Source of the DNA: Burkholderiales bacterium Ga0077547
GTDB lineage: Bacteria; Pseudomonadota; Gammaproteobacteria; Burkholderiales; Burkholderiaceae_C
Direction: 5' to 3'
NCBI GenBank assembly: GCA_001464195.1
Contig: LNEY01000010.1
Coordinates: 1 to 64,000, forward strand
DNA length: 64,000 nt
This document shows, piece by piece, positions 53,855 through 64,000 of this stretch. Both the position numbers and the translations under genes were made by a program. The notes beneath the pieces were generated by a model. That model worked only from the letters and a program-made list of their open reading frames with translations. It searched no databases and was not told the DNA's origin. How positions within the stretch are numbered: the first letter of the stretch is position 1; each line of letters opens with the position of its first letter.

Positions 53855-54469
53855 TCAGAAGCCAGCAGACACACTGCAACCTGCATCCGTGGGCTTGCAC
53901 ACGCGCATGCGGCCAGCCGAGCTCGCCAGCACCCGCCGGCTCTCGGAGCCATTGTGGAAGTCCAGCGAGTCGGCGCCGCCGCTGGGGAATCCACCCCCCA
54001 TCAGACTCATGAAGCCGCTGCCATTGAACATGGCGTACTTGACGCCAGAATGCGCAAAGCTGGTAGCTCCGTTCGATGTGTCGATGGCAACAGTAGGCGC
54101 AAGCCCGTCCGCCTCCGACACAAGGATGTCAGTGCCCTCCTCGTAGGAAAAGGCTGTGGGCGAGACATCGCCGTCCACGTCGACAAACGCCCTCCACCCG
54201 CTCGACCAGTCGTTGCCATCGTGGGGTATCACGAAGGTGCGCAACTGTCGCTTCATCGCTTCGGCACGCGCGGCTGACAGCGTCGCCAGAAAGCTGTTGG
54301 CCGTGGTCGTGAGTTCTGAGTTGCGCTGGAAGGCAATGAAGTTGGGCGCTGCGAGCACCAGCATGACACTCACCAGAACCAGTGTGACCATCAGCTCGAT
54401 TAACGTGAAGCCATTGCGCGGCGATCCGTTTGTTCTTGTGGGTCGACACATGAATGAAGCAACTCTCAT
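53855..54469 (-). CDS. fimT: FimT/GspH-type minor pseudopilin
   Basis: ATG 54469 overlaps the pilE stop (ATGA). The 204-residue protein has a type IV prepilin leader with cleavage at [14 protein letters not shown] and a hydrophobic N-terminal helix. A GspH-like domain then ends with a cysteine pair (CKPTDAGC). It is the last gene of the minor pilin operon and is probably part of the pilus tip complex with PilV, W, X and Y1. Confidence 0.92.
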   Translation of the reverse strand: MRVASFMCRPTRTNGSPRNGFTLIELMVTLVLVSVMLVLAAPNFIAFQRNSELTTTANSFLATLSAARAEAMKRQLRTFVIPHDGNDWSSGWRAFVDVDGDVSPTAFSYEEGTDILVSEADGLAPTVAIDTSNGATSFAHSGVKYAMFNGSGFMSLMGGGFPSGGADSLDFHNGSESRRVLASSAGRMRVCKPTDAGCSVSAGF

Positions 54470-54972
54470 CGCCAGCACACGCTCGGCTTGGCTGGGAGAA
54501 CGTTCGAAGCGCTGCCGGTGGCGAAGCACGACTTGACGCCTGTGCTCATCACCGTCAAGGTACCCGCAGCGGTATCGGTTCGTTGAGGCACGGCCGAAAG
54601 AAAGACGCATTCGGTCAGTGCAAAGCCGTCGCAAGCCTCAGCCTGCAGTCTGTAGGCGTAACTGGTCGAGGAGTCGCCCGACGTGGTCTTGAAGGGCGTT
54701 CCCGTGGCACCGAGGCCGAAACTCAGGTAGGTGCCGGTCTGTGTGTAGTAGCGCTCCTGCTGTTGCAGCAAGTTCAACAAGGCCGTGCGCCCTTCGGCAC
54801 GCCGGCCCTTCAAGACCGAGTCCTGGTAAGACGGATAGGCGATGGCCGCGAGGATCCCGATGATGGCCACGGTGATCATCAATTCGATCAAGGTGAAGCC
54901 CTGCACGCGGCGCGGAGGCGCATTCAACCCGCATCGAGGCGCGCTGCAAGGGATCAATAGACGCGGCTTCAT
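54466..54972 (-). CDS. pilE: Type IV minor pilin PilE
   Basis: This 168-residue prepilin has cleavage at [20 protein letters not shown] and the conserved [17 protein letters not shown] after the helix. The C-terminal half has cysteines for a disulfide loop (CDGFALTEC, and a final [18 protein letters not shown] pair). The operon position after pilY1 matches PilE of the pilVWXY1E cluster, a minor pilin. Its start overlaps the stop of the pilY1 frame. Confidence 0.93.
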   Translation of the reverse strand: MKPRLLIPCSAPRCGLNAPPRRVQGFTLIELMITVAIIGILAAIAYPSYQDSVLKGRRAEGRTALLNLLQQQERYYTQTGTYLSFGLGATGTPFKTTSGDSSTSYAYRLQAEACDGFALTECVFLSAVPQRTDTAAGTLTVMSTGVKSCFATGSASNVLPAKPSVCWR

Positions 54973-57900
54973 GGGGGGGCGTTCCTCACGTCGTGATAGT
55001 TACTGATTTCACGCCAGCTCAGCCGACCGACGGTGTTGTTGATGGTCTGACTGGCTTGGGTGCCGAGTCCGCCGGAACCCTGCGTGATGATCTGGTAGAG
55101 CGTGATTTCATTGCGGGAGCCTGTCGGGTCGCTGTTAAGCACCGTCGAGTAACCGACCCGCGTCAGGAAAGGTTCGCCGAGGATACCGACGTCAGACACC
55201 GTGGCTGAACCATTGCCACTCAGGGTGTCGACCACATACAAATTACCAGTGCCATTGTCGCAACTCGTCACAGCCGGTATCACCGACCCGAAGATCAAGC
55301 GCCCTGCCAGCACACCCAACCCGCTGATCTGTCGTTCGCCGGTCCCGGTCAAGGTGCTCGTCGTGCCGGAGTTGTAGAAGTCAAAGTACCAGCCAGCACG
55401 CGAACTTGTGTCGGTGTCTGCCGTCGGCCGACCCCAGGCGAAACCCGAGAAGGTGATGGACGTTGACGTCACCGTGCCGGCTTGCAGTCGACCTCGGCCC
55501 GAAATGGCCGCGGTTGGCGAACTGGTCGAGTCCGGGGTCACGCTGTTGTTGTCGAACACGGCGTACATCGACTGCACCTTGAACGGCGCAGAGTTATCCG
55601 CAGCCGACAAGTAGCGCCCGGTTCCGAACGACACGATGATGCCGCGGTTCGGCCCGAAGATCAGCGCTGGAGCCATCGTGATGGGTTGGCGGTTACCTGT
55701 CGCATCCTGAGCAACATACATCGGAAGCGCAGTCCCACTGTTCTTGAAGAACGAGAGATTGTTCAGGCTCCAGGAGCTGGCAGAAGTGCTTCGGAAATCG
55801 AGCTTCCACAGTTGGCCCTGCAGGTCTCCGGCGTAGAGGTAGGTGACCTCCCCCGCAATACCCGTCCTCACGGTGAAGTTGGCCAGACCCGAGGGCAATG
55901 AGCTGTCGGTGGTGATGACCGGGAAGTTCACTTTGTAGTAGTTGACGCCCAATTGCCACGCTGTCGATTTCGGTTTGTCCAGCCTCAGGAAGAACAGTGC
56001 CGGCTGGCCCGTGGCGCTGTTCCTGGTGTCTTCGGCCGTCACAATCTGGTTGTTCACGCCACTGGCCACCACCGCGAAGTACCTGTAGTCGGGTGTGGTA
56101 CTGCCGGCCGCGATGTTCAGCTTCAGGATCTGCGGCGTGCCGATCACGTTGCCCATATCGACATCGTGCTTGTCGGTGAACTCCCAGAGGATCTTGCTGT
56201 TGCCGCTGGTGGTGGCAAAGGCCGTTGGATCGGTCACGTCGAGTGCATACACACCTTGGCCGCCGCCACCCGAGCCACCCACCAGCACGGTGCGCCAGTC
56301 CGCCGAAGTGGTGGAGCCCAGGTTGGCTTCGTTGACCGTCGGCGTGCCATCGACATAGCTGCGGTGGGTGTACGGCGACGCGGTCAACGCCATCAGGTTG
56401 GGCACCACCCAGCTCGGGATGTAGGCAAAAAGCTCCGCACCGGTCGTCGCGTTGAAGGCGTGGAGCATGCCGTCGTTGGCACCGACGTACAGGGCGGGCA
56501 CGCGGCTCAGGTTGCTGCTGTAGAAGCTCGCATAGGAGGAATCTGAGATCGTCTGCGTCGGCCCGGCGACGTACGCGATGCCCGAATTGACGATGTCGCC
56601 CAGCCTGCTGCCACGCTTGCGGAACGTGCCTCCAGCCTCACCCCCTGCCTCCAGCGTGCGATCGCCTCGCAGGTAGTTCAACCGGTTCTGGCCCTGCACG
56701 TCGGCTGTCTCCGGCGAGGTGTAAAGCGCCGTCTTCACCGAATCGTCGACCGCCGTCCAGGTGAACGCGCTGCTGTTGAAGACTGGCGTCGTGGCGGACG
56801 AGTTGAAGCCGACATAGATGTTGCGATTGCCAGGGTCGGTATCGTCGAGCTTGCCGGCCGCACCGACTGGCTGACCGGCCGAGTTGGTCCAGATCGACGT
56901 GGTGGCCGAGCCGATCTCGATCTGTGTCTCATCGGTCGACAGGCCCAGCGAGTACGCCACCAGATCGCCGCTCCAATCGGCCGGGTCGAACTGAGCCTGG
57001 TAGATCAGCCCGCCCGAGCTGGTGACTCGGGAGGTCGAGATGGCGCCGCCGGCAATGCTGTTCGCCTCGGAAGCGACGTTTTCAAAGATCTCGTCGAGTG
57101 CATCGAGCACAGTCTGAGCAGAACTCGACAGGAAATAGTTCTTGGCTTCCTTCAGGTTGGTGTCGCTGGTCTGCCGCTCCCAATTCACATTGGTGGTGTC
57201 GGTGACGATGTTGCCGCTTGGGTCGAGCTTCTTGAACGGATTGCCGGTTCCGGTGACGTCCTTGAAGCCACCGTACTTCGCAGACAGATAGAACTGGTTG
57301 CTGGCGCGGCGCACGTTGGGATTGGTCTGCTCTCCGAACTCATTGACGTCCAGCCAATAGGTTGTCACACGCATACCCGGACGCTGTTTGGTGGGCTCTG
57401 CCGTCCATTGCGTGCCACGGATGTCGTGGGTGTTGGCCCAGTAAGAAGCGCCAACGACGAAGTAGGTCGCATCGGTGCTCGGTACCGACTCGGTTTCCAT
57501 CGCCCTTGTGCTGAAAAAAGTATTCGTGGCGGTGTTTGGGTTGCTGGTAGTGCGGGAGCCACCTTTGCCGTCGGTATAGCCGACTGCGGTATTCGTCTCG
57601 AAGCCGTCAACCACTCTCGTCCAAGCGTAAAAATCGGGCTCGTTGGCAGCCACATTGGCCGCTCGCGCAAGGTCCCCATTGACAGCGGACGGGTTACCTG
57701 GGAGGTATCTGTCTCTGTTGGCATTCACGTCGCCGATGCCGACGATGTTGTTCTTGAAGCAGGAGTAATCGGTGGTGCCGGTGGAAGCTGGATGCGGGTC
57801 TGTGTACGCGGGGTAGTTGGAGTAGACCACGGGGAAACCGTCACGCAAGGTGTCGGTGATGCCGTGCATCGCGTTGGTGGTGCTGCTGGTGCCCACCAGT

Positions 57901-58205
57901 GTCGGCGGCAATCCTTGGATGTAGCGCAGGCTTTCGTAGTACAGCTCGCCCACCGGGTCACGCCGTTTGTACTGCCCGAAGGTGCCGGTGCGACCGAACT
58001 GGTTCAGATAATTGATGACGCCGCTGATGGGTTGGTTCGGCGCATTGCTGAAGCTCCCGCTGTTTGGCGCAGTCACACTGTCCGGATTGGTCCTGAACAC
58101 CCCCGTGTCTTCCTCCCATTCCCTGACGGCGTTCGTGCCCGAGATCAACGAGAAATTGGCGTCGTAGGCGCGCGCGCCCACGTACTTCATAGGAGCGCGC
58201 AGCAC
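54969..58205 (-). CDS. pilY1: PilY1 C-terminal frame
   Basis: Open for 1,078 codons from a GTG at 58205 that has no ribosome site, so it is unlikely to be translated alone. It begins [20 protein letters not shown] and includes [15 protein letters not shown], which resembles a calcium-binding loop. The beta-propeller with [20 protein letters not shown] and [18 protein letters not shown] follows. This is the conserved PilY1 C-terminal domain, fully intact. Confidence 0.85.
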   Translation of the reverse strand: MLRAPMKYVGARAYDANFSLISGTNAVREWEEDTGVFRTNPDSVTAPNSGSFSNAPNQPISGVINYLNQFGRTGTFGQYKRRDPVGELYYESLRYIQGLPPTLVGTSSTTNAMHGITDTLRDGFPVVYSNYPAYTDPHPASTGTTDYSCFKNNIVGIGDVNANRDRYLPGNPSAVNGDLARAANVAANEPDFYAWTRVVDGFETNTAVGYTDGKGGSRTTSNPNTATNTFFSTRAMETESVPSTDATYFVVGASYWANTHDIRGTQWTAEPTKQRPGMRVTTYWLDVNEFGEQTNPNVRRASNQFYLSAKYGGFKDVTGTGNPFKKLDPSGNIVTDTTNVNWERQTSDTNLKEAKNYFLSSSAQTVLDALDEIFENVASEANSIAGGAISTSRVTSSGGLIYQAQFDPADWSGDLVAYSLGLSTDETQIEIGSATTSIWTNSAGQPVGAAGKLDDTDPGNRNIYVGFNSSATTPVFNSSAFTWTAVDDSVKTALYTSPETADVQGQNRLNYLRGDRTLEAGGEAGGTFRKRGSRLGDIVNSGIAYVAGPTQTISDSSYASFYSSNLSRVPALYVGANDGMLHAFNATTGAELFAYIPSWVVPNLMALTASPYTHRSYVDGTPTVNEANLGSTTSADWRTVLVGGSGGGGQGVYALDVTDPTAFATTSGNSKILWEFTDKHDVDMGNVIGTPQILKLNIAAGSTTPDYRYFAVVASGVNNQIVTAEDTRNSATGQPALFFLRLDKPKSTAWQLGVNYYKVNFPVITTDSSLPSGLANFTVRTGIAGEVTYLYAGDLQGQLWKLDFRSTSASSWSLNNLSFFKNSGTALPMYVAQDATGNRQPITMAPALIFGPNRGIIVSFGTGRYLSAADNSAPFKVQSMYAVFDNNSVTPDSTSSPTAAISGRGRLQAGTVTSTSITFSGFAWGRPTADTDTSSRAGWYFDFYNSGTTSTLTGTGERQISGLGVLAGRLIFGSVIPAVTSCDNGTGNLYVVDTLSGNGSATVSDVGILGEPFLTRVGYSTVLNSDPTGSRNEITLYQIITQGSGGLGTQASQTINNTVGRLSWREISNYHDVRNAPP

Positions 58206-59451
58206 GTTGCGTGGTGTCGTTGTTGTCGTTCAGATATCCGAAGGCTGCCACGCGGACACGATCGCTGTACTTCTGCAGGTTGCCGACGGGCTTGTAGTTG
58301 CCATTCGGGTAACGCAGGCAAAGGTTGGGGCGCGGGTCGGTCAGTACGCCCGCCGTGGACTCACAGACCCGGACGCGGCTGTAGAAGAAACTGTCCCGCG
58401 TCAGCGTCGCCGATGACAGTGGCGCGGTCCAGCTGCCGGTGTAGTCGCGAATGCGACACTCTTTGGCGACAGCAGGCCGCGGGTCGATGAACGTGCCACT
58501 CATCGTGCTGCTGCAGGTAATTCCACCGGAAGCGGGCAGCACCACCCAGCTGTCCCCGCCACTGCTGCTCCCGTAAGCCACTTCCTTGCGGCCCGTGAAG
58601 GTGCAGACGCCGCCCTCGACCGCGCAATTGGTCCAACCGGTACCCGGCAGCGCACCGCTGGTCTGCGTTGGCGTGCCATAGAGGGGAATGCCCAGGTTGC
58701 CATTGTTGCCAGGTGCAGCACAGCTGCCCGTACTTTGTGTGCCGAAATACACGCGATTCAAGCAGTTGGCCACATTGAGCGTGCCCGTGAAGCCGCTGGG
58801 CAGCAATGAACTCGGCACTGCCCCCGCCGCTTGTGTGCTGGTGATTCGCTTCGATGGAAAGTTCGTGCCGTTCCAAAAATTGGTGTTGTTGTTGGCCGAG
58901 TTGCCAGGCAGAACGGCCCGTTGCAAAACAGTAAGCGACGCGGTGTCGATCACACGGTCCCCGCCCGTCAAGCCCAGGCGCAGCACGTCGACAGCGGAGC
59001 TGGTCGCCCAGTTCATGAAGTTGCCGCTGAAACCCGTGCCACCGCAGGTGCGGTTGGTGGCGGCGCCGGTGCGCTTGAAATAGCGCAAACTCACATCAGT
59101 GAGATTTTCATCGCCACGGTTGTACTGGTAACAGCTTTCGCTATCGAAGTAGCCGACGTACTTGTTGGTGGACAAATAGCTGGAATCACTGGTGGCACGG
59201 GGCGTGCCGACGTACTGCGCACCGACGGTCGGAAACTCCACCGACAGGGCCAGGGTCAGCGTGGGCTTGGCGCGGGCGCCTCGTGCATACAGCGGCTCTG
59301 GTGACAGAGTCAGTGTCGGAGGCAAGACCGGGTCGGTGGATTGGGCCGACACGATGGCCAGGCCTGCGGCGCACAGCGCGGGCAGCAGCACCCACCGAGT
59401 CAGCGGACTGGCGACCAGGGCGTTGAAAAAATTCATGGTGCGTGAGGACAT
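57958..59451 (-). CDS. pilY1: PilY1 N-terminal frame
   Basis: Open for 497 codons from ATG 59451, which has AAGGG upstream; a TTG at 59457 overlapping the pilX stop is the alternative. Signal peptide: WVLLPALCAAGLAIVSAQ. Residues up to about 417 are PilY1-like (Cys-rich, with YFDSESCYQYN and GNFMNWATSSAVDVLR). The remaining ~80 codons ([16 protein letters not shown] onward) have the Arg-rich look of an out-of-frame read, so they are not thought to be native. Confidence 0.8.
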   Translation of the reverse strand: MSSRTMNFFNALVASPLTRWVLLPALCAAGLAIVSAQSTDPVLPPTLTLSPEPLYARGARAKPTLTLALSVEFPTVGAQYVGTPRATSDSSYLSTNKYVGYFDSESCYQYNRGDENLTDVSLRYFKRTGAATNRTCGGTGFSGNFMNWATSSAVDVLRLGLTGGDRVIDTASLTVLQRAVLPGNSANNNTNFWNGTNFPSKRITSTQAAGAVPSSLLPSGFTGTLNVANCLNRVYFGTQSTGSCAAPGNNGNLGIPLYGTPTQTSGALPGTGWTNCAVEGGVCTFTGRKEVAYGSSSGGDSWVVLPASGGITCSSTMSGTFIDPRPAVAKECRIRDYTGSWTAPLSSATLTRDSFFYSRVRVCESTAGVLTDPRPNLCLRYPNGNYKPVGNLQKYSDRVRVAAFGYLNDNNDTTQRAARSYEVRGRARLRRQFLVDLGHERRQGMGGRHGGVQDQSGQCDCAKQRELQQCAEPTHQRRHQLSEPVRSHRHLRAVQTA

Positions 59452-59453
59452 GG

Positions 59454-60074
59454 TCAACCCTTCTCTTTACGGAACACCATCTGCAGCACGACTTGCACAT
59501 CGACGCGCGGGCCGAAGCCCATGGCGGTCACGCGGTACATCTTGGGCACCTGCCCGCCCGCGGCGTTGTTGCCTGGGGCCTGGTCGTCGATCAGTTCGAT
59601 GATGTAGCGGGGTGCACGCGCAGGTCGAATGCCGCTGCCTGCGTCGAAGATTCTCCCGGTGAAGGCACCGAACTCGACGGTGGGCGCACTGGTGCTGGTG
59701 TCGAGGAAATCAACACGAGCCCAGACCGGTTTTGCCGTGTCCGGGTAAGGCTGACAAAGTCCGCGCGTGGTGCTGCTGGAGCTGCAACCAGAAACGAAGA
59801 TGCCGTCGTTGCCCGGCGCGAACTGGGCGGTGCGGCTGTCGGTGGATGTGTTGGGCCCACGGATGTCAAATTCGGCATCCATCAGCGCCGCCTCTGCGGC
59901 CTGGGAGGCGATCAGGTAATCGCGGTCGTAGCGCGCCGTGCGTTCGCTGAGCAGGGCGATCTGCGCGCCACCGACGCCGAGCACAACGACGACCAACAAG
60001 ATCAGCATCACCACCACGAGCGCGACCCCGCTCTGGGCCGTTGGTGGGGTAGATGACATGCTGTGACGTTTCAT
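59454..60074 (-). CDS. pilX: Type IV pilus minor pilin PilX
   Basis: A 206-residue protein with a PilX N-terminal domain: a short basic leader, then SGVALVVVMLILLVVVVLGV, the hydrophobic helix, and the conserved Glu-rich AAEAALMDAE. ATG 60074 is used; GTG 60080, overlapping the pilW stop, and ATG 60059 are alternatives. It belongs to the tip complex that primes pilus assembly. Confidence 0.93.
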   Translation of the reverse strand: MKRHSMSSTPPTAQSGVALVVVMLILLVVVVLGVGGAQIALLSERTARYDRDYLIASQAAEAALMDAEFDIRGPNTSTDSRTAQFAPGNDGIFVSGCSSSSTTRGLCQPYPDTAKPVWARVDFLDTSTSAPTVEFGAFTGRIFDAGSGIRPARAPRYIIELIDDQAPGNNAAGGQVPKMYRVTAMGFGPRVDVQVVLQMVFRKEKG

Positions 60075-60076
60075 GG

Positions 60077-61135
60077 TCACGGATTCCAGGTAGGGGGTGA
60101 CACGAACTGGCGATTGCGCAAGTGCACGGTGAACACCATGGGCTGCCGAAGTCGCCCGTCGGCCGCGACGTCGAGGTTCGACCCGGTGTCATCACTGTCC
60201 GTCAAACCAGGACCCAACACGTCGTAGCTCTGGCCGCTTGCGGCACGATCGATCGCAGAGCCTGGCTCGCCGCGCAGCAGCAGCCCGATGTGCACACTGC
60301 GCACGCGCCGCCAGTTGTCCATGGTGGCGTTGGTGTTGCCGCTGACGGTGAGCTGAGAAGCCCGCAGGTAGCGGTCGGGGACGCCGTCAATGCCTGTCTC
60401 GCCCGCGGGCGGCGCGGCCCCGGGTGTCACGTTGTCCACGCCGTAAAGGACCTGAAATCCTTCCACGCCCTGCACCAGCGGAACCGTCTGCCACGCGCCC
60501 GTCGCGTCGCGGTAGGTGCAGGCCAGGGTGGGTTCACCCGACGCGCTGCGGGCCACATGAAAGATGCTGTAGGCCGGCACCGTACCGTCCAGCTCATTGG
60601 CGCCGGAGCAGTTGATCATCGAGCCATCCCCGGCGCCAGCGCCCGCGCGACTGTCACCCCAGTAGCGGACCACGAGGATGTCGTTGCCGTTGAGACAGCT
60701 GGTGTCGGCGACGCTGCCGCACCCGGCGGCACGGTTGCCGCTGACCAGTCCGGCTGGAAGCGTGAGACTGCCAACCAGTGCATCGTCATACCCGACGATG
60801 CCTGGATTCCTGTCACCATCGATGTCGCCACAGGGTTGGCCCGAGCCGGAACAGAAGTAGCGCCATGAGCTGGCCACGGCGCCGTCTCGGTGGCTCTCAT
60901 AGCCCGCCTGGATGACAATGCGCTGGATCAGGTTGGCGGCAAAGCGCGCGTTCTCGCGCAGCTGCGAGGACTGGTCCACCGAGGTGAAGCCTTGGCGTCC
61001 GATCAGCAGCGCGGCCACAGCCGCCAGCGTCACCAGCAATCCGAGGGTGACAGCAACCAGCAGCTCAACCAGCGTCAAGCCCGCTTGGCGAGACCGGCAG
61101 CGACCCGCGCTGAGTGCAACGACAGGGGTCTTCAT
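60077..61135 (-). CDS. pilW: Type IV pilus assembly protein PilW
   Basis: ATG 61135 overlaps the pilV stop. The 352-residue protein has a prepilin site QAG/LTLVELLVAVTLGLLV and a PilW domain with several cysteines (CSGSGQPCGDIDGDRNPG, CGSVADTSC). It is a large minor pilin of the tip complex. Confidence 0.93.
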   Translation of the reverse strand: MKTPVVALSAGRCRSRQAGLTLVELLVAVTLGLLVTLAAVAALLIGRQGFTSVDQSSQLRENARFAANLIQRIVIQAGYESHRDGAVASSWRYFCSGSGQPCGDIDGDRNPGIVGYDDALVGSLTLPAGLVSGNRAAGCGSVADTSCLNGNDILVVRYWGDSRAGAGAGDGSMINCSGANELDGTVPAYSIFHVARSASGEPTLACTYRDATGAWQTVPLVQGVEGFQVLYGVDNVTPGAAPPAGETGIDGVPDRYLRASQLTVSGNTNATMDNWRRVRSVHIGLLLRGEPGSAIDRAASGQSYDVLGPGLTDSDDTGSNLDVAADGRLRQPMVFTVHLRNRQFVSPPTWNP

Positions 61136-61749
61136 GTCGTACTGCCTGCGATCAACGGAAGCACCACGGCGGGGCGACTGCCCGCAGCCGAAGCTTTTTC
61201 TGGCGCACTGGCGGCGCTGTCCAGCGACTTCTGCGTCCAACCGATCTTCACCACCATGGTCTTCCCTGGAGTCGAAGGGCAATCCCACTCGGGCAACCCG
61301 GTAGCAGACGAGTAGGGCGTGTCATCGAGACACACCACCACGCGAGCCTGGGGCAGCGCCGCGCTGACACGCGCCAGCCACTGATTCATGTCGTACTGGG
61401 CAACGGCCACCGTCGACGTACAGGCCTCGGTGAAGCAGTTGGCAGAGATTGTTGGCAAGGTCCCTGTGTAGTTGTCCACGAGGTACGGATTGGCCGATGC
61501 CGTCGTTTCCAGCGCCACGTCCTTGTTGCCTCTCATCAGGTCCGCGAGCTCGCGGCCAAGCGCAACCGCGGTCGATTGGTTGCGCGCCGCGTGATTGGAC
61601 TGCAGTGCAGCCGCCTGCATGCCGACCACGCCGAGCACGCCGAAGGACAGCACGACGATCGCCACCAGGATTTCCACCAGCGTGAAACCCTGCTGCACAT
61701 CTGCGTACGCTGCGCGCTTGAACAACGAGAGGGAGGGGACCTTGCTCAT
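61132..61749 (-). CDS. pilV: Type IV pilus modification protein PilV
   Basis: ATG 61749 gives 205 residues with prepilin site QQG/FTLVEILVAIVVLSFGVLG and the PilV-typical MQAAALQSNHAARNQS after the helix. The C-terminal half has disulfide-capable cysteines. It is the first gene of the operon pilV-W-X-Y1-E-fimT, which lies 98 bases after the dNTPase gene. Confidence 0.93.
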   Translation of the reverse strand: MSKVPSLSLFKRAAYADVQQGFTLVEILVAIVVLSFGVLGVVGMQAAALQSNHAARNQSTAVALGRELADLMRGNKDVALETTASANPYLVDNYTGTLPTISANCFTEACTSTVAVAQYDMNQWLARVSAALPQARVVVCLDDTPYSSATGLPEWDCPSTPGKTMVVKIGWTQKSLDSAASAPEKASAAGSRPAVVLPLIAGSTT

Positions 61750-61847
61750 GCCTCGATTGTTGCCAAGCGGCGCGCCCTGTGCGAGCAACGGCCTGCCGTT
61801 GGTCTGGCTTCGGGAGCCGCTCGTCGGCCGAGCGGCGGCTCGACAGC

Positions 61848-63035
61848 TCAAAACGGTAATAGTTGGCGCGGCAGCTGGCTCGTGAGCTGATCGCCATACA
61901 GCCGGGCGTGCTCGCGCAAGGCAAAGCGATCGGTCATGCCGGCGATGTAATTGGTGATGGCCAACTGACGCGGCACGCGCGCCGCGTGCGACGGCGGCAT
62001 TTGCTCAGGCGCGTCCAGGTAGGCCCGAAACAAATCGCGCAACACCTGCCGCACCACATCATTTGCCGCGACGACACGAGGGTGTTGGTACAGCTGGCGG
62101 CGCAGGAATGCCTTGAGCTGTGCGGAATGCGCCGACATCTCGTCGCTGATCGCCACCAGCGTGGGCGCCAGCGCCACCTCGCCCGCATCCCGCGGTACCT
62201 GCTCTGCGATGCGAGCGCTGGACGCAGCGACCAGGTCGTCGACCTGGCTCGACAACATCCGACGAATCACTTCGAACAACAGCCGCCGGCCGTCGGCCTG
62301 CGGGTGTTCTGCGAGGACCTGCCGATGGAATCGCTCAAAAAAAGGCAGCTCCAGCAGCTGCGAATGCTCGAGCAATCCGGCACGCACGCCATCATCGATG
62401 TCATGCGCGTTGTAGGCCAGCTCATCAGCCACATTGCACAGCTGAGCTTCGAGGCTGGGGCGGGTGCGGCGAATGAATCGCGAGGCGACGCCGCCTGGCT
62501 CGGCGGCCTCCAGCACTTCGGCATACCGGGATGAGCAATGCTTCAGGATGCCTTCCCGGGCTTCGAAGCTGAGGTTGAGCCCGTCATGGTTCAGACAGCG
62601 CTCTTCCAGATGATCGACCACCCGCAGGCTCTGCGCGTTGTGCTCGAAGCCCAGGCTGCTCGGGTCCGCGGCTCGCACGCAATCGTCAAGCGCATGCTGT
62701 CCGGCGTGTCCAAATGGGGTGTGCCCAAGGTCGTGTGCGAGCGAGATGACTTCGCACAGGTCCTCGTTCAACTGCAGCGATCTCGCGATGGACCGCGCCA
62801 GCTGTGCGACCTCGAGCGAGTGCGTGATTCGCGTGCGAAACAGGTCACCTTCGTGATTGAGGAACACCTGCGTCTTGTACGCCAGCCGGCGGAATGCGGT
62901 GCTGTGGATCACGCGATCACGGTCGCGTTGAAAAACAGTTTCGCCGGACACCACGGGCTCGTGGTGCCTGCAGCCTCGGCTGCGCTCAGGCGCGCTGGCG
63001 TAAGGCGCAAGCCGCGTGCAGGACAGCGAGCTCAC
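61848..63035 (-). CDS. Deoxyguanosinetriphosphate triphosphohydrolase-like protein
   Basis: A 395-residue HD-domain protein with a GTG start that overlaps the aroB stop. Metal ligands: the His in [15 protein letters not shown], the HD pair in [14 protein letters not shown] and the Asp in [10 protein letters not shown]. It matches the type 2 Dgt-like family, which hydrolyses dNTPs to nucleosides and triphosphate. The aroB-dgt pairing is common in betaproteobacteria. Confidence 0.95.
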   Translation of the reverse strand: MSSLSCTRLAPYASAPERSRGCRHHEPVVSGETVFQRDRDRVIHSTAFRRLAYKTQVFLNHEGDLFRTRITHSLEVAQLARSIARSLQLNEDLCEVISLAHDLGHTPFGHAGQHALDDCVRAADPSSLGFEHNAQSLRVVDHLEERCLNHDGLNLSFEAREGILKHCSSRYAEVLEAAEPGGVASRFIRRTRPSLEAQLCNVADELAYNAHDIDDGVRAGLLEHSQLLELPFFERFHRQVLAEHPQADGRRLLFEVIRRMLSSQVDDLVAASSARIAEQVPRDAGEVALAPTLVAISDEMSAHSAQLKAFLRRQLYQHPRVVAANDVVRQVLRDLFRAYLDAPEQMPPSHAARVPRQLAITNYIAGMTDRFALREHARLYGDQLTSQLPRQLLPF

Positions 63036-64000
63036 ACCGACCGCGCTTCAATCACCTCGGTCACCAGCGCATCGTCAGCGCGGTGCAAGCTGGCGTGGCC
63101 GGGCGCGTCAATCAACACGAAGCGAATCTGTCCTGCCTCCGACTTCTTGTCAACGCGCATGAGTTCCAGATAGCGGGCTGCTCCCAGCTTGGGGCCGCGC
63201 GTGGGCAGGCCGGCACGCTCGATGAGGCGGGTGATGCGCTGTGCATAAGCGGGCTCGATCAGCCCGCACCGCGCCGATAAATCAGCGGCCATTGCCATGC
63301 CGCAGCCGACCGCTTCGCCATGCAACCAGGTACCGAATCCAAGCCCCGCTTCGATCGCGTGCCCGAAGGTGTGGCCGAAATTGAGGATGGCGCGCAGGCC
63401 GGACTCGCGCTCGTCCTTGCCGACGACCCACGCCTTGATCTCGCACGAGCGCTTCACGGCGTAGGCCAGTGCCGTCTTGTCGCGGGAACGCAAGGCATCG
63501 ATGTGCTGCTCGATCCACCAGAGAAACTCGTCGTCCGCGATCGGCCCGTATTTGATGACCTCGGCCAAACCAGCCGAGATCTCTCGATCGGGCAAGGTGT
63601 CCAGGGTGTCAAGGTCGGCGATCACACGCAACGGTTGGTAGAACGCACCGATCATGTTCTTGCCCGCCGGGTGGTTGATGGCCGTCTTGCCACCGACCGA
63701 CGAATCGACCTGCGCCAGCAGCGTCGTGGGCACCTGCACATAGGCCACGCCACGCATATAGCAAGCCGCAGCAAAGCCGGTCATGTCACCAATCACGCCA
63801 CCGCCCAGCGCGTAGAGCACGGTCTTGCGGTCGAAGCCATCGCTGAGCAGCCGGTCGAACACGAGATTCAGGGTGGCCCAGTCCTTGTGGGCTTCGCCAT
63901 CGGGCAAGGCGATCGTGTGCACGCGGGCGTGGTGCCGGGCCAGAACGCGCTGCAGCCGCTCGGCATAAAGCGGGGCGACGGTGACGTTGGTGACGATCAA
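63032..64000 (-). CDS. aroB: 3-dehydroquinate synthase (partial, N-terminus outside window)
   Basis: The frame is open at base 64000, so the N-terminal 35-45 residues lie outside the window. The visible 322 residues include the NAD-binding [40 protein letters not shown] and the zinc-ligand region [13 protein letters not shown] and [13 protein letters not shown]. It forms dehydroquinate in the shikimate pathway. aroK and the pilMNOPQ genes usually lie upstream in relatives, which would fit the nearby minor pilin operon. Confidence 0.97.
   Translation of the reverse strand: MIVTNVTVAPLYAERLQRVLARHHARVHTIALPDGEAHKDWATLNLVFDRLLSDGFDRKTVLYALGGGVIGDMTGFAAACYMRGVAYVQVPTTLLAQVDSSVGGKTAINHPAGKNMIGAFYQPLRVIADLDTLDTLPDREISAGLAEVIKYGPIADDEFLWWIEQHIDALRSRDKTALAYAVKRSCEIKAWVVGKDERESGLRAILNFGHTFGHAIEAGLGFGTWLHGEAVGCGMAMAADLSARCGLIEPAYAQRITRLIERAGLPTRGPKLGAARYLELMRVDKKSEAGQIRFVLIDAPGHASLHRADDALVTEVIEARSV

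Larger units (their letters stand above)
54969..59451 (-). pseudogene. pilY1: pilY1, interrupted by a frameshift
   Basis: Two overlapping frames together make a complete PilY1 of about 1,490 residues. The first (start ATG 59451) carries the signal peptide and N-terminal domain through AAFGYLNDNNDTTQ; the second resumes with [15 protein letters not shown] and runs to the C-terminal beta-propeller. In intact PilY1 proteins these segments are contiguous. The reading frame must change within about 58206-58232, because the second frame has a stop (TGA) at 58232-58230. One extra base, or loss of a CG pair from an ACGCGCAAC sequence, would explain it. PilY1 is the type IV pilus tip adhesin and an assembly and surface-sensing factor. 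This may be a true mutation, phase variation or a sequencing error. Confidence 0.85.

Noticed and set aside
61814-61841. GC-rich inverted repeat after the dNTPase gene as a terminator
   Set aside because: The arms pair only with a three-base bulge and no T-run follows on the minus strand.

Overview
This is a high-GC chromosomal window from a betaproteobacterium. It is most likely a burkholderialean of the Rubrivivax/Leptothrix/Methylibium type (inference from gene content and order; no marker gene allows a species call). Support comes from the block bolA-murA-hisGDCBHAF, a short HisG of the HisZ-dependent kind, mlaA embedded in the mla operon, a PHA-system protein, a DUF4124 protein, and the run mutY/mutM-TPR-lolB-ispE-tRNA-Gln-prs-rplY-pth. 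Nearly all of the window is coding, no gap exceeds 300 bases, and there is no rRNA, CRISPR array or prophage.

Layout. 1-7.5 kb: a catabolic-looking locus with a MoxR/CoxD-like ATPase (cut by the window edge), a molybdenum hydroxylase (coxM, coxS, coxL and coxG homologues), a TetR repressor and a cyclase-family hydrolase. 7.6-22.6 kb: housekeeping and stress genes on both strands: a CAU tRNA, hrcA, nadK, recN, rapZ, mutY, a dynamin-like GTPase, mutM, a TPR protein, lolB, ispE, tRNA-Gln, prs, rplY and pth. 23.0-34.1 kb: a long minus-strand run from an ABC-2 exporter through bolA, murA and the his genes to rsmD, coaD and a ferredoxin. 34.1-42.5 kb: a PhaD-like TetR, a PHA-system protein, two peptidase-type genes, a HAD hydrolase and the sugar-phosphate genes pgi, tal and zwf. 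42.5-46.5 kb: the Mla lipid-transport operon. 46.6-53.0 kb: glutamate synthase (gltD, gltB). 53.0-61.8 kb: palindromes, a degenerate REP-associated (RAYT) transposase and a type IV minor-pilin operon pilVWX-pilY1-pilE-fimT in which pilY1 is frameshifted. 61.8-64 kb: a dNTPase-like gene and aroB (cut by the window edge).

The most interesting signal is regulatory. The promoters of coxM and of the cyclase gene carry near-identical 14-bp inverted repeats (TAAGCATCTGCTCA and TGAGCAGCCGCTCA). Both sit directly after the -10 hexamer and exactly 29 bp from the start of a TTGAC(A/T) -35 element. This suggests that the TetR protein encoded between the two units controls both, joining the hydroxylase and the hydrolase into one regulon for an unknown, possibly N-heterocyclic or carbonyl, substrate. 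Other points of note are the pilY1 frameshift, a RAYT lacking its HUH histidines beside two palindromes that abut the gltB promoter, hisI and hisE missing after hisF, a dynamin-like gene between the two GO-system glycosylase genes, and a 10-bp UUCG hairpin 5 bases before tRNA-Gln.
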